From Spirometra erinaceieuropaei (Eukaryota; Platyhelminthes; Cestoda; Diphyllobothriidea; Diphyllobothriidae), in contig CACRXP010000427.1 in NCBI GenBank assembly GCA_902702965.1, positions 471,316 to 535,315 on the forward strand: 64,000 nt of DNA. Direction: 5' to 3'. The stretch's first letter is position 1. Every line of letters starts with the position of its first letter. The notes beneath the pieces were generated by a model. It searched no databases, had not been told where the DNA came from, and worked only from the letters and a program-made list of their open reading frames with translations. Both the position numbers and the translations under genes were made by a program. Shown in pieces: positions 1-13,000 of the stretch.

Positions 1-1849
1 TTGCGGTTGTTCTCGAGAAATCCTTAACTCTGCGATTCGCCCCCTTATTAGTGAGAGCATATACTAAGAAGACTACACGAAATCTGGCACTTGTGCCACT
101 AGGATACGTTCGTTTTGGATGAGCATAAAAAACTTACTTCCCTAATCCCCTAAGAGCGTTCTTGGTGTGCATTGCCATGTGTCATGCCCGCTTTCATGTC
201 AGAATCTAAACAGTTATTATAGGGAGTGATGCGAATAGTGAACTTGCAGAGACGAGCAGTGTCTGCTGTGAAGCATAGGTATGCCGTCGATCCGGTTGAT
301 CGTTGGATCATTGGGAAAGTATTGTTCTGTTTTATAAACATTTAAACGAGAATCACTGCCCACTTAGGGGGTTTTTGGACTTTGTAAAGTTCCATTCGAT
401 TGTGACTTCTAGGAACCCCAAGGTGCACGAGTATATAACTGGCTCTGCTTTAAAATGCTTATTAAATTTTTGAGTTAGTTTGATAAGTTGGGCAAGATTA
501 AGAGTGTGAATGGGAATTTGACAGAATTTCAAGACGTACACAACTGTGAGTAATTATTATACTGATGCAGAGAAATTGGGTTAGGACCTCTTTGTCATGG
601 CAGCCTTTTTGTGTCTTGCGTCATTTACGACCGTATCATTTGGAACAACCTTTCACGTTCGACCATTAAACTGGCACGTATCGAGAAGAGTCAAATTTCC
701 GGATACCCTCGATATGAGCCATAAGCAAACTATCTCCTTGGGATCAGTTCATTTAGACGCCTTAAAACGCAATCAAAATGTACTTGACTTTTTCGGGAGA
801 ATGATGAAAATTTACCTGAGGCGTGATATGACCCATGAATTGTTGAGGTCGAACCAATCAAGACGTCCGGAGAGTGTCTTTGCCTTTTATACCATTTTGT
901 CATTGGGTTTTGTCAAAACGTTTAGGCCCCATTATGATGAGGATGAATCAAGAGAATGTGCCGCGCTTTCAGATTGTGAACATTTGTGCCTCAACTAATT
1001 GCAACCCCGGGTCGAGAAATTCCGCGAACAAAATCAAAGAAGAAGATGATGCAACGATACGAAAAATAGAAATAATTACAACGCCGCAATCAGGCCGGAA
1101 ACTGTTTAGGTACTTATTGGTTAAAGAAGTATTGCTAATTCGATGGTATTCGAATGGTCCACTGTCAAACAATCGGCTGGCTTTTGATGGCTTGCAAAAA
1201 CCAGTCAATATGTTTGTTTGTACAGTCTTATTCTGAGTTTTGAAAGTCAGAATACTTACGTTTCTATCAACTCTGCTTCAAAAGCCCCCACCGCAACCTG
1301 TAACACTCATCTCAGGGCCAACCAAAAATGGTCAAATTAGTCCAAAGAGTTTGCTGTTCGCTGAGGGCCATTATAATCACTAACAGCATATCGTCAGGGC
1401 TCTTCTGTAGTCAGAATAGGTCTTGAGAGTTACAGGTCAAGAGTTCATCAATTCCGCCAAATGAAAGCAAATCTTCCAGCCAAACAAAGTTACCAAATTT
1501 TTATGAGTCCTCTAAATAAAAACAAACCTGTTATGTTATTCACGCATTTCGTCCCCTTCCATCCACTACTATGAAGCCTGCATTAGTCAGCTTTAGAACG
1601 CTCGACTCGCTGAAGCCCGAACATAAAAAAAACGGGAAATGCTAGAACCCACGACCTTTGACAAGATATTGACTCACCGTTTGTGACAGGCAAATCGAAA
1701 CCCTATTGGTTTATGCAGGACAGAACAGGTGCCAGGCGCGCAAAGCTGACTGATTACCGGCATTGGCTACCTCTTTTAAACGCAGGTGCTCATCACATAT
1801 ACCTGACAAACTCAGAGCCGAGAAAGAAAGGGATCTTCTGCCAGAAAAG
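1..1849. other. 5' flank, no gene recognised
   Basis: I see no coding exon with a recognisable family here. The longest open stretch, at 597-998 (+), has no motif I know and no neighbouring splice structure, so I do not call it. The last few hundred bases should contain the promoter and 5' UTR of the TAL gene starting at 1850, but I see no clear TATA element. Confidence 0.5.
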
Positions 1850-1981
1850 ATGGCGGCTTTTGGAGGTCTAGACATTGGGCGTGAGTTTGAGGAGATTGAT
1901 AAACACAACAACGGTTTTATCACGAGGAAGGACCTTGAAGATTATGTGAAGGAAAAAAAACTTCCAGAGGATACGGTCGAA
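1850..1981 (+). CDS. TAL gene A exon 1 (EF-hand 1)
   Basis: Encodes 44 residues from ATG at 1850 to the GAA before donor gtaagc at 1982 (phase 0). It contains the motif EFEEIDKHNNGFITRKDLED. Reading on past the donor gives unrelated sequence. Confidence 0.85.
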
Positions 1982-4900
1982 GTAAGCACTAATGTCAATG
2001 TCTCTTCCCCAGACGTTTTGGGTTTACGCAAATTTTGTTTTCTGTTTACACCAAGCCATTGTCTTCCAAAGATCATTAACCAGTTTCGGTTAAAAATAGC
2101 CAGAACCTGTTTTCAGAGGTAAGAACGTGCTTGCGAAAGCCTCTAAGGTAATTAGCTTAGCAGCTCTAGAAAAACCATGATTTGAAAGGCGAGAGCGAAT
2201 TTGGGAAATGTTCTGGCTGAAGGTGCGACGATACTACGTATTCGTATCCATTCTGCTGTTAGAAGGCACAAAATAGTCCTATAAAATCTTAATAGGCTCT
2301 TTCAAAACCAACATTGACCTTTATGTTTCTTCTAAGGGATATTATAGAAAACTTCAAGGTACGATTAAATTACTTGCTTTGTTATATCTTGATTGAGAAG
2401 GCCCTAGAGGTTTCTCTTGGATATGCGAAAGTCACGTGATATAAAATGTTACTAGATTGCGAATTAAACGCATAGAGTTGAATTACGCGTTATCAGCCTT
2501 CAAAAACTTTGAAAATATAGATGAAAATGATTTTCGATTGGATTGGATAAATTCTATTCGTAAGGCAAAATGTACATAATGTTTAACAAGCTAAAAGCGG
2601 AACAGTATAATCCCTCCTTTCTTGTAATACAGGGGCGTTAACCAATAAATGGTTGGTAACAAATATAACTTAATAAGGCTAAAATCTAATAATTCTCGAG
2701 CGGACCATGTCAAAGAAAACAAAAGAGAGCATACAGTTACATGATTTTTCGGCGAGTTATTCAAAATACTGCAGTCTTGCCTTTGACAATTTGACGGGTC
2801 TGTTTGGGTCCGATAGCACTAATCTGATGTAAGCTTATAGGGTTTAAAAATTTGCTGTTTATTTGACACAAGAGGATTTATCGTTATCTTTCATAGAATA
2901 AAGTTTATCTGCTCCTAATATTTCGGTCAAAAAAACCATAAAAGTTGTTATAAATAAGAATGAATCATTTTGGGCAAAATAGGTTTATACTTGCCTTTGT
3001 CCTTGAGGTGTTTCGCCTTCCCGTTTGACTTAAGAGCATTGCAAATAGAATAGCCAAGATTTGTGAAATGAGAGAGTGAAAAATGCAAATGATTTTATGT
3101 CCTCTTTTAACTGGAGGGGCATGGTTTTCGACGAATTTTTCATTCCGATTTTGGTTTCACTTATAATGGGGTCTTTCGAGTCGTATGAATACTTAATCTT
3201 ATAGTCCCCCACATATTAGATAAAAATCTAGTAATACACCATGCTAGTGCTCAAATAAACCTAATATATGCATTTCAGTTTACGAACTTTTCTTTCGATG
3301 TTGGACAAGACATCAGGGATTTTTTGTCCCCCTTTTGATTCTGCGCTTAATATTGCATGAAATCTTCACTGTCATTTTACCTTTGAACCAGAGCCTTGAA
3401 CGTAAATACGTGAGATTTAGTTGCCAGACAGGTCAAATGCGCCCAGTATTCTGGAGTTATTGTTATCGTCCAGTGTTTTTAATTATTTTGGATGATAAAG
3501 CAGTGTATGGCTAATATTTTAGCATTATGGAAGCTACCTTATCTCAGTTATGCAAGAACTTATATAAACTTGTCGGCATTGAAGAATAAAATTTGTAACC
3601 GATCCTTCATTTAGTCCAAACCTGATCACTCTCAACCTACTGGAATGTCCAGGCCAATTACGCACACAAACATTTGCATTCGGTTGTTTTACCCGCAATT
3701 CTTGAGCAGTGAATATTCCGACCAACAAAAATCCAAACCAACTTTTTTAAGACTCAAAAGCTCAGGTTACAGGGAATAATCCAATTACCCTGCCAAAAAA
3801 CAACGATGGCACTGTAGAAAATGTGGAAAAGTTTCAAAAGCAGATAATCGCTGGCTGTCTGCGGTTTGTATCAACATCAGGAGGCTAGTTCTAGCCTTGT
3901 GCTTCGAATCGAACAGTTAAAAGCAACTTCATCGTTCAGGGTGGGCAGTCGTGTGGACAACTCAATTAGGCCTGGTAGAAATCACCCAAAACTCATTAAA
4001 CAGCCTGAAAACACTCTAGCATAAAGCACTCAGAATTAAGTGTACGGAAGATTTCACTCAACATTACGAGGCTAATAAAGAGGATCATAGTCGACATATT
4101 TCTAGTTTTCCGCTGGATAATTCAACAGTACATGTTCAAAAAGAAAAGAGTTAAGAGCAGGAATGGTCTAAATTTGCGTCATATGCACTAATATGTATGC
4201 GCAAATATCCCAAACAAAACTTGAACGTCTTTCCGCTTAATACTTCTTTTGGCAAAGGTGAAGGCTGGTCAACATTTTGCATATCCACTACGGCTGAGTC
4301 CATATTGTTTTTCTTTACTATTTTCCGAATGCAATGCACCTATGCATCTTTAAATCCGTGGCGAAGAAATCTATGCAATGTGTTAACGAGCAGGGTTATT
4401 CAAGAAATTAAATAAATGACAAGTTCCCCTAAAATGTGTTGGGGCACCGTATTTAAGCGGCTTCTTCAAATTCGATCTTCGCCTAAGCCTAGTGGGACGC
4501 GCTTTTTATGATTAGTTACCTCTGTCCTTCAAACTTATTTCCTTTTCTGATAGAACTGGTTCACCTGGTTTGATATGGAGAATACCGGACGTATAACCGT
4601 CGAAGAAGTATGTACAACTCTGGGAATTGGAATGAGAAAGACCTATCAGTGAGTAAAAATGAATAATTGATTTTTAGAAATTCCCAACGTTTATCAGCAT
4701 TCTATCCCGCTTTGTAAACTCCGCTTGAAAGAGTGATTCATTTAAGAAAAACGCTTTTCAAGCTTACAACGTAGGTAGCCGTCTAAGGTCCAGGTGCGTA
4801 TTTATGATTTGTAGTCGCCGTCTATTATAGCTCTGAAGGTCACGTTTACAACTGGTTTAAGCAACGCACCTTATGTAGTTAAACGCATAAATCACGTTTG

Positions 4901-7316
4901 AGAAGCGGACTTTGCAATTTCATCCGAAATTATGGAACGAGCTTGAAGTACATCGGTCAAAGCCTGAGCCCTCATGTCAGGTTATTTTCCCACAGTTTCA
5001 GTAAAATCTATAGTTTCACATTAATCGAACTCCGAGTTTGCCGAGACACCTTATTTGACAGAAACTGTAATGTTATGTTTGTATTAAAATATCCACGTCA
5101 GAGATTTCAAATTACTTGAAGTCCTAAAATTTGAGACCAAAAGATGCGTATAGCAGTTTGTTATTATAAAATGCTTACTTTAATGGTAGAAACAGATCTA
5201 GACGTCTGGGTAGAAACAAGAAACTTGAATCGTGTGATCTACGACCGCAGCTCACGTTGGTCTACTTGGGTGCTGTATAGTTTACTGCTGACGCAAGTTG
5301 ATTGAAGGACGGGTGAAAGATGTGCCGAAAGGAATATTGTCATGAAAAACACTGTAGAGAATTTCATCATTAAAGTCTATAAAATGCATAAGTCATTCCA
5401 GTTTTTCTAGCAGTATTTCCTTTCAGAAGCTTAAAAGCTACCTTAAAAGCACTTCTCATCCTTTGGCATTTTAGATCTCAAATTTTGAGTCCCTGCGTCA
5501 CAAATGCTTTCATTTATTGCCTCTTAAAGCTTAAAAAAAGGGTAGTCGGGCATCACATGGTCCTCGTTGTATTCGATTACAAGGTGAAAGGAATGATCCT
5601 GATTTTCGAAATTTATGCAGTCTTAATTCCCAGTGTCTTCTGAGTCTGCTGCTGCTTTTGTTCACGTCCGTGTCATGCTCTTACATTAACAAACTTGAAA
5701 CATACGTAGTGGAGTTATTTTGGAAATTCAGGCAACATGATCATGCTCAGGACAGTCTGGACCATGTATGAACCTAACTGAAGAATCGGCACCAGCCCTC
5801 AGGGGAAATTTGGGAAAATGGGACTTTTAGTAATCAGACGGAATAAAGTTGAAGTACACAAGTATGACCCCGTTTCTCAGTACGGCTGCCGATGATGTGA
5901 CACTAATACAATTCCCTTGTTTTTCCATCCATTTACTAAACGATGCTTTTCACGCATTTTCCTCCATTGTCTAAATCTTATTTTTCTTGCAACTAATATT
6001 GCCGGCCTAGCTGGCATATGGTCTGAGATTTATTAGATTGTACGTCTACTTCATGCTTTGTTTGGTATTCGACGATACAAATATTAACTAGGGAGTTCAC
6101 TTTCTCTATTTACATATTGCAAAAAAGGATCTTAGGACCGTTGGCCCTGAAGTACGAGGCCCGCCGTCTCGAGCCAACACTATTTAACTTAAAATTTGCA
6201 TCTAAATCTGCTAAATCGTATGAAAACGTAGTTGCTTCTTTGAGTAACTGTACTTTTTAGAATGCAGATTCAACCTCTGATGCAGTTTTAAGTTATGATA
6301 TCCTTGTCAATGTGAGAAAGGGCTACAAAATAGTCACAGTAGGCAGAACCTGACCACGTGTGACGTTTAGTGGGAAGTGATGCAACACTAAGAGTTTTGG
6401 TTTTGACGTGAAAGCCTAGTTCTTCTCCACATGGGCATGAAAAAGAGGGGCTCAGAGATCTCCTCAGGCTTGCAAAGGCGAAGTAGCCACCAGACAGTGG
6501 GATAGTAATGAGTAGGCATATCTGATTTTGGTGAAAAAATTTAAGTTCAGAAGAAGGCGAAGACCGCTGTCCATAGAATAAAAGCATAATTATTTCAACA
6601 CAGCAGGCTTTAAGAAAAGCTCCAAGATGAATTGTAGATTCTACCTTGCACTGAAGCCTTTCAATGGCGCGTAGGACAAAGAAAGCCTGCTTGGCTACAG
6701 CTAAGTCGTGCCTCTTAAGTCTCCTTTTGCCAGTTTATGTGTTCTCGTTGACCGGTAGATGAAGAGAGCATAACAAATTCTAAACCCGAGATTTTTCGTT
6801 TTCTAATTGCACCTGTCGAACCGGCCATTTAAATTCTCAGAAAACCCGAGGATCTTCCTGGGAACAAGTACACATTGCGAACGCTATTGAAAAAGCTTAA
6901 TCTATTCGTACTGGTCTGATTTATTTTTTTTATTCCACAGGGAGAAGGTTGAACAGAAGCGTGAGTTAATCCGAAAGGGTGTGATAGCCCCACCACCAAA
7001 TACGCCACCGCAGTACGGAGCGCCTCCACCTAAGCTCATGGAGGGTGTTGAGATTTTGCACAAGGACGAACCAAAGTCTGAAGTTCTGGAGGAGGCCCTC
7101 AGTTTGGTTAGGAACAACGAAGACAAGTACTCCGTGGATTCCAATCTGGCACGCTATCTGAAAGAACAGATGGAGTTGCATTATGGCTCCTACTGGCACG
7201 TTATTGTCGCCAGCCAGACCATGGGCTGCGCTATCGGGCATGAGGACAGATACTTCATCCACTTTCGATACAAGAATCGTTTGTACATTTTCTTCCGCAC
7301 TCCTCAACCAAATTGA
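1850..7316 (+). CDS. TAL gene A: tegument-allergen-like EF-hand / dynein-light-chain-like protein (3 exons)
   Basis: The spliced model joins 1850-1981, 4554-4648 and 6941-7316 (603 nt, 200 aa). Introns are in phase 0 and phase 2, with GT/AG borders. EF-hand 1 has its loop at residues 17-28 (DKHNNGFITRKD). It is non-canonical, with His at position 3 and Asp at position 12. EF-hand 2 has its loop at residues 51-62 (DMENTGRITVEE), which is canonical, with Glu at position 12. A proline-rich linker (residues about 92-106) precedes a dynein-light-chain-like domain (about 110-197) ending near YIFFRTPQPN. This order and size fit the flatworm TAL family (Sm22.6-type, about 190-200 aa), whose members bind calcium to varying degrees and sit in tegument or cytoskeleton. 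The start is the first ATG giving a compact EF-hand N-terminus. The introns (2.6 and 2.3 kb) contain nothing I recognise. Gene B at 30315 is a paralogue on the same strand. Confidence 0.88.
4554..4648 (+). CDS. TAL gene A exon 2 (EF-hand 2)
   Basis: This 95-nt exon lies between acceptor ..ctgatag (4553) and donor gtgagt (4649). It starts in phase 0 and ends in phase 2. It encodes NWFTWFDMENTGRITVEEVC and 12 further residues. It has the same length and phases as exon 2 of gene B. Confidence 0.88.
6941..7316 (+). CDS. TAL gene A exon 3 (linker and dynein-light-chain-like domain)
   Basis: The acceptor is a T-rich tract ending tattccacag at 6940. The exon completes the split Gln codon and runs to TGA at 7314-7316. 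It contains a charged helix (KVEQKRELIRKG), the Pro-rich linker and the dynein-light-chain-like domain, with WHVIVASQTMGCAIGHEDRY near its centre. No AATAAA is obvious just downstream. Confidence 0.88.
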
Positions 7317-9914
7317 TGCACTTTGCTTGCTTTGATTAGCGTATGATTTTAAAATCTCCCTGTATACCCTTATAATAGATAATGCTAATTCCCTCCCTAT
7401 CGGTAACTCCTTGTTCTTCTGATGCGTACGGGGTTAAGAGGGAAATAATTGTGAGCCTATATTACATTCTCTTCAAGAAACCATCTCCGCGTGCCGATCC
7501 AAAGTGACCTTCAGGCCTATACAGAAAATGGATTTTATAATACCTGGTTATCGCAAAGTACCGACAAAGTCCTTATTCAGGCAAAGAGGATTCAGGGAAT
7601 CGCATTCTGTTCTGTTTCTTAAAAATGGAAACTTGAATTCGGTATTCTGACCATTGACTTGAGAAGTAAGCAATCAGTCAGTTGCACAATCTAATGAACA
7701 CGAAGTCCGCACGAGTACGTAGAAATAGGAGAACAGGCAATGGGTGTTAACTTGCGCCTGTTAAACGCTTTTGTCTACGGACCCTCCCGATAGTGGCAAC
7801 AGAACGCTTTAAGTTCTCATATGGGGAAATTGGCTTTTTATATCCGCATCCAGATAAGTTCCTTCTATGTACGTCTGGTTTATACAGTACCTCATTCGGA
7901 GGATAAATTATTTGATTTAAGTAATGTTTTCTTGCAAAAGGAGGAGGTCCTTCTGCGTCGCCATTGTCAACGGCATCATTCGAGGCATAACGACTCCCTC
8001 AAGAGCCGAATTAGTACCACATTGTGTTGTTTGATATATATCCTGATAAATTTGTATCATCTATAGGGATGAACCCCCCAGTCTCCCAGAAGACTTTGCC
8101 CGAAAGCGCAGCACCCATCTTTCATGTCTCCTTTTCAATACCCGCAAAAACATTATTTCCCAGTTCAGGTTTTTCACGACAATCCGAAATTACAGCCTGC
8201 GTGATGCTATTGCATGCAGCACCTTTGTTTCAGCATTACCTCTTGTTATTTTCATCGCGGGTTCGCTGTCCTGTTGGTTGAGATCGCGTATATCAACAAT
8301 AGCATTGGGGCACGTAATCAATTGTTGAGCTCATTTTCGCGGCCGGATTATCTCACAAGTGGTTTTGCTTCCTGTGCGTCCAGCTACCGTCTTCACCACC
8401 AAAATGGGACGCGTACGTGATACTATCACATGCGCTCCTACAATATCATGCAGCACGAAGAAACTGAGAAGGGTTCTCACCTTTTACTTCAGCACGGCCT
8501 CCTCGCTATTTCTATCACTTTCCTTCAGTTTTCCGTTTTTTCCTTCAAAAGGTCAAAGAACGGAAGGATACCCCTATGCAACCTTTAAGTATGACTTCTA
8601 GATTGTCATGGCGGGCAGATGTTTTCCACCAAATACAGTTAAGAGGCAGGAATAAAGCGCAAGCTTAGTTTTCTTTCATTCTCTTCAAAAATTCAAGGGC
8701 ACTGCCAAGAGCCAAGAGGGCAAATCGATTAATCCTCCCCTTTAATTAAGGAATCAGTATTTTCTTAAGTCTTCAAGAACACCATTGCATTCATGCGTTT
8801 CTCTCTTGACCACTGCTCCTCAGATGCAGGCGATTTTTTGGTCTCCCAAGCATTTTGGACGGAAGTTTGTGGGAGCAGGTAACATCGGTATGAACAAGTA
8901 ATGCCACCCGTTTCTCTAAATTCTTGTAAACCTTAGTTATCCGCACATCCTCATCTAGCAAAACCAACGCATAACAAGGCGACGTCTAAAAGACAAACCA
9001 GTTTGATTAATGTTAAAGAAGGACTATATGTCACATCCAGAGAGGACTCTGTAGGATTTTTCCAATGATATCAAAAGATCAAGATCATTTTCGTTAGCGT
9101 AAGTCCTCCTTTAAGCACATTCTTTGCTTTTAAACATTTCATAAACTGAAATAGCCTCGCGGTACCGTAAAAGATTTTTAGCCATGACCAAATTGCTTGC
9201 AATTTCTACATATTCTGCAGTAATGAGGCCGAAGGAACTTCGGCACTCTTCCATGTGCAAACCTTAACCCAACGGTAGGGTACGCAGGGGCCTTTGGCAC
9301 AAGAGGCTAAAATCCCGATCCCCTCAAAGCAGCACTTTTTCTTCGAACGGTAACTTCTCTATTCTTAGCAAGCCTCCTTTCTGCAACAAAGGAGATATTT
9401 TGTCGACGATCAGTGGCTGGCATGCTAAGGGAGCTTGGCATCTGAAGCTTATAAATAATCTCTAACGTTGTACATTAGTTTTGGCACTTTTCTGCATCCT
9501 TACCAGTTGTACTCACTGAAAGTGTGACGACTAAAAAGAGAAATGGATGTAAGTATCCACGTTCATGACTAGCTCGAACTGCATACTTGCCCGAGGGTTT
9601 ACTGTATTCTAGAACAAACAAAGAAATTGTATAGCGAGTTGACAACTCTTCTGCAGGAATAAAATTAAGATTTTCCAGTTAAATACTCACCATTGTTAAA
9701 AGTACTCTCAAGTTGATTCGGATTTTCGAGTGTAGGATTTCGAGCTCAAGTAATATTTTTATTTCGTAACGAAAATCCTTAGGCATTTCCACATCCTACC
9801 AGTGATTCATCAAGTTGTTGGACTTAAATGCCGAATAGACCCCTGCGTTTTAGCTGGAATCCCGGACGCACCAGAATCTAGGGTCAAAAACGACTGACAG
9901 ATGACGGCTATTCC
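7317..9914. other. intergenic, nothing recognised
   Basis: No open frame here carries a recognisable domain, and I see no strong repeat structure. It follows the TAL gene A stop codon and presumably begins with its 3' UTR. Confidence 0.5.
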
Positions 9915-10009
9915 AGTGTCCCTAATTAGCAAAAGTAAGAGATCCGGGTCGGTAATCTGAGGAGAATGAATTGCGGTGAGCAATTCATTCTCCTCAGAGT
10001 GTCCCTAAT
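9915..10009. repeat. hairpin flanked by 12-bp direct repeats
   Basis: A perfect 18-bp inverted repeat (9957-9974 and 9980-9997, arms CTGAGGAGAATGAATTGC and its complement) has a 5-nt loop, GGTGA. The interval containing it is bounded by identical 12-mers AGTGTCCCTAAT at 9915-9926 and 9998-10009. The second copy begins right after the hairpin. Direct repeats of this length look like a target-site duplication, but replication slippage could make the same pattern. There is no coding potential. Confidence 0.7.
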
Positions 10010-13000
10010 ATTTCTTGACAACAGGTCTCTTGGCAGAGGGTTCGCTAAGTTCGAACGCATTCGTCACCCTGTTTGTAAACAACATAGGGAACCCAAAATG
10101 GAATAACACGAACCAGTGATCTGCTTAAACGTCTAATTAATTATCGGACGCCTTTTCAACCAAATAGCGATGGAAACTGTACGGACTTCTGAATGGCATT
10201 TATGGTTAAAAAAGAGATGCTGTGGCGCCAGAATACGTCATCGAATTTCCGCAATACCCTCTTAAGAGCCACTTGATTTCCGGTTGGCAAGTGAACGAAA
10301 AAATTGAAACACATTTATGGACCACTACGAAGTGATCTCTCAGTAGATACGATTGTGGTGTCTGTCAGGTGGTAACCAAATTACTAGCTCGTTATTTTAA
10401 AAGCACAATAGCGATCATTTAAGCAAATTGGTCACCTAAAGTAAACTTTGAGTTTTAGAGGACTGATCGTCCAGTCCACCCCGACAACAGAGATTGGCAT
10501 GCAGCTCCCAATGCTGACACCCCCTGCGTTGATATATAAGCAAGGAGTGTAAACTTACTCGTTCTTGAAAGGCCGTTCAGAAGAGTCAAAAAATAAAACT
10601 CGACAACAATCCTCTCGCAAAAATCTTTCAGTGGGTTTATATAGCAGGCAGCAAAAAGCAGAAATCCTTCATTTTCTTGACCTCCGAGTCGTAAACGGCT
10701 ATTCAGATGCGATTGGGAGAATGCCCAAACGAATATGTGGTGTCCAAATAGTGGCAATCCAAAGTCTAAAAAGCCATCGACTTCTTCACGGGGGTCTCTC
10801 CAGCAGTCTCCTGAATTTTATAGTTCCGCGGGTTGGGCACAGCCATATACCACGACAACAACTATTAAATCAAAAAATCAATTGAGTCTTTTTTTCTAAC
10901 TCCTGCAGCTGCTTGCAAACTTTTTACAGTAAAGCCGATTGTAATTATTCCGACGAAATGGGGCCAAAACAACTTGTACAAACACCGACTGGGTATATAA
11001 AGGTCAGATCCCAAACCTCAAATTCGGACCGATCATACCAATCTGCTGTTAGCTAGATCTCCGTTACGTATCACCAGACCTCAGACAAAACACGCAGAGT
11101 TTGGCTGGGAAAGTTTTATGAGGTCAGTGAAGCCACCAGCGAGGTGCGCTAGAGCCCAGTTGACAGATATCCTTAGAAAAAGAAAGCTGACGAACCCTCA
11201 ACGCAATCGGTCACCCACGAGCTTAAACAGTCCATAGCAAGATGATGACTATCCACGCAAAGTCAACTCGCTTTTACGAGTTTCGTGTCAGTCAAACAGT
11301 GGAAGCAGCATCAGATATAAACAGTGTTAACCAACTAATATCACAGACAGCAGTCTTTTTGCTTTGGTCGCAGAGTTCATTTGTTCCTAATAAGTTGTAA
11401 ATGAGACCTCTCAAACAAGCCCCTCGTTTTCCACAAAGTAGTGTACACTGTTTTGGAAATAAACGCGTCATTTTCGGACTTCCTGTCCATCAGTTTTTTA
11501 ATAGAGACAAAACTGAGGATGCTACTAAGTCAAGGTTAACGCCTGTGAACGTTCATATTAAATGCAGCAATGGTGTAAAATTTGGAGCCATTTTCGTCCT
11601 CTGCCGCGCCTACAAACAATGAGGTTCTTTGGTCTGCAAACTCCTTGCTCAATGAAAAATTCACGTAAACTTGCATGCGAAAATCACCCTTTTAATTTTA
11701 CTTTGGGTGCAAAAAGCACGATCAGTGCAGGCACATGCGGATGAACTCACACGTACACCGCACTCACACACACACACACGCACGAGTCGCTGGGTCCCAC
11801 ATCGATGCTTGCGTAGATCGTCGAAGGACTGTGTGAGACGACCATTCCTACACAAACGCGCACGCATGCAGCAAGGGACTTAGCGCTACAAGACTCATGT
11901 TAGCACAAAACGCGAGCCAAGTGAAGCCAGTCCTTTCTGGCCTAGACGAAAAATGAGGGTAAGATCTACTCGGTCTGCTTTTGCAGGGCAGGCGAGGGTG
12001 TGCTTTTTGACATTGCCAGTTTGTTGGCACATGAGTTTGCGAGGAGCAGGTTGGATAACATCGTCAGGCGTCTGCGAACTTTCTGTAGGTGGTAAAGAGA
12101 GTGGACTGGAGAGGCTGTGACCTAGAGGAGAGCATGTAAGGATAATAAATAAGCAAAAGGTGCCCTTAAATCGTTAAGCGCGGTCACCAGGCAGAAACGA
12201 GAATCAAAGCAAAGTGCGGATGTTGGTCCGTAGCGCAGCAACATGCCAGAACTACTTCAGCCGGCGTGCAATTAGAATGTTCAAGTGGCCTTGTTGACTT
12301 TTCACTCTCCGTAATTAATTGACGTTCACACCAGGCAGAGCAAGTAAAGGTGTGAGCGCAGTAAATGATATCAGCGGTTATGAATTAGGCAGACGTTGGC
12401 CCTTAGGGGGGATTTATAGAGGGCTTTTTTCTAAAAAAAGACGCGAATGCACCAGGTTGGTTTTGAAGTCAACCTTTAGACCATGTTGTTCACAAATAAG
12501 ATATTCAGTAGTAATGACCGTGAAAAGTAAGAAAGATACTACCTTCTTCTTTCTGATCAAGTGTTCCTCTTATTGTTGGCCTGGATATTTCCACCACAAA
12601 ACTGGCAGTCGGGCAGAGATTATCAATTAAATATATATTTTAGAATAACCTCGAAGAAGACAGAGTGGTGCGCGCACGTTTACTTCCCTTAGCCTCCAGG
12701 ACTCCAGGATAAGGGTCCGTTTTCGTCCAAACTGTGCTACCCTTGTCAAATTTCCTACTTCTTTATCATAGCATATTCTTCGAGCACATATTCTGGGGCC
12801 TAAGTGCAGGGCTCGGCACAGAAACAAGAAACAGGATGTGTCAACAGTTTGATGCTGGTACTAATGACTGAAATTCTAGCCGCTGATAATCGATGTATTC
12901 AGCTGAGTGGTGCGTTAGGATCAGTCTCACGGAACAGACCGTAAATACCTCCTTCAAATCTAATGCGAATACATTTCTAAGTGGTCTGCATTTTAACATT

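Noticed and set aside
597..998. 133-codon open frame upstream of TAL gene A
   Set aside because: No recognisable motif, no codon or splice evidence, and the length is possible by chance in 64 kb.
1763..2122. Longer N-terminus and exon 1 readthrough for TAL gene A
   Set aside because: The upstream frame begins with TTG, not ATG. The readthrough past gtaagc lacks homology, while splicing to 4554 restores EF-hand 2.
10455..10885. Overlapping open frames on both strands of about 100 codons
   Set aside because: I considered a mobile-element fragment but found no reverse transcriptase, endonuclease or transposase motif.
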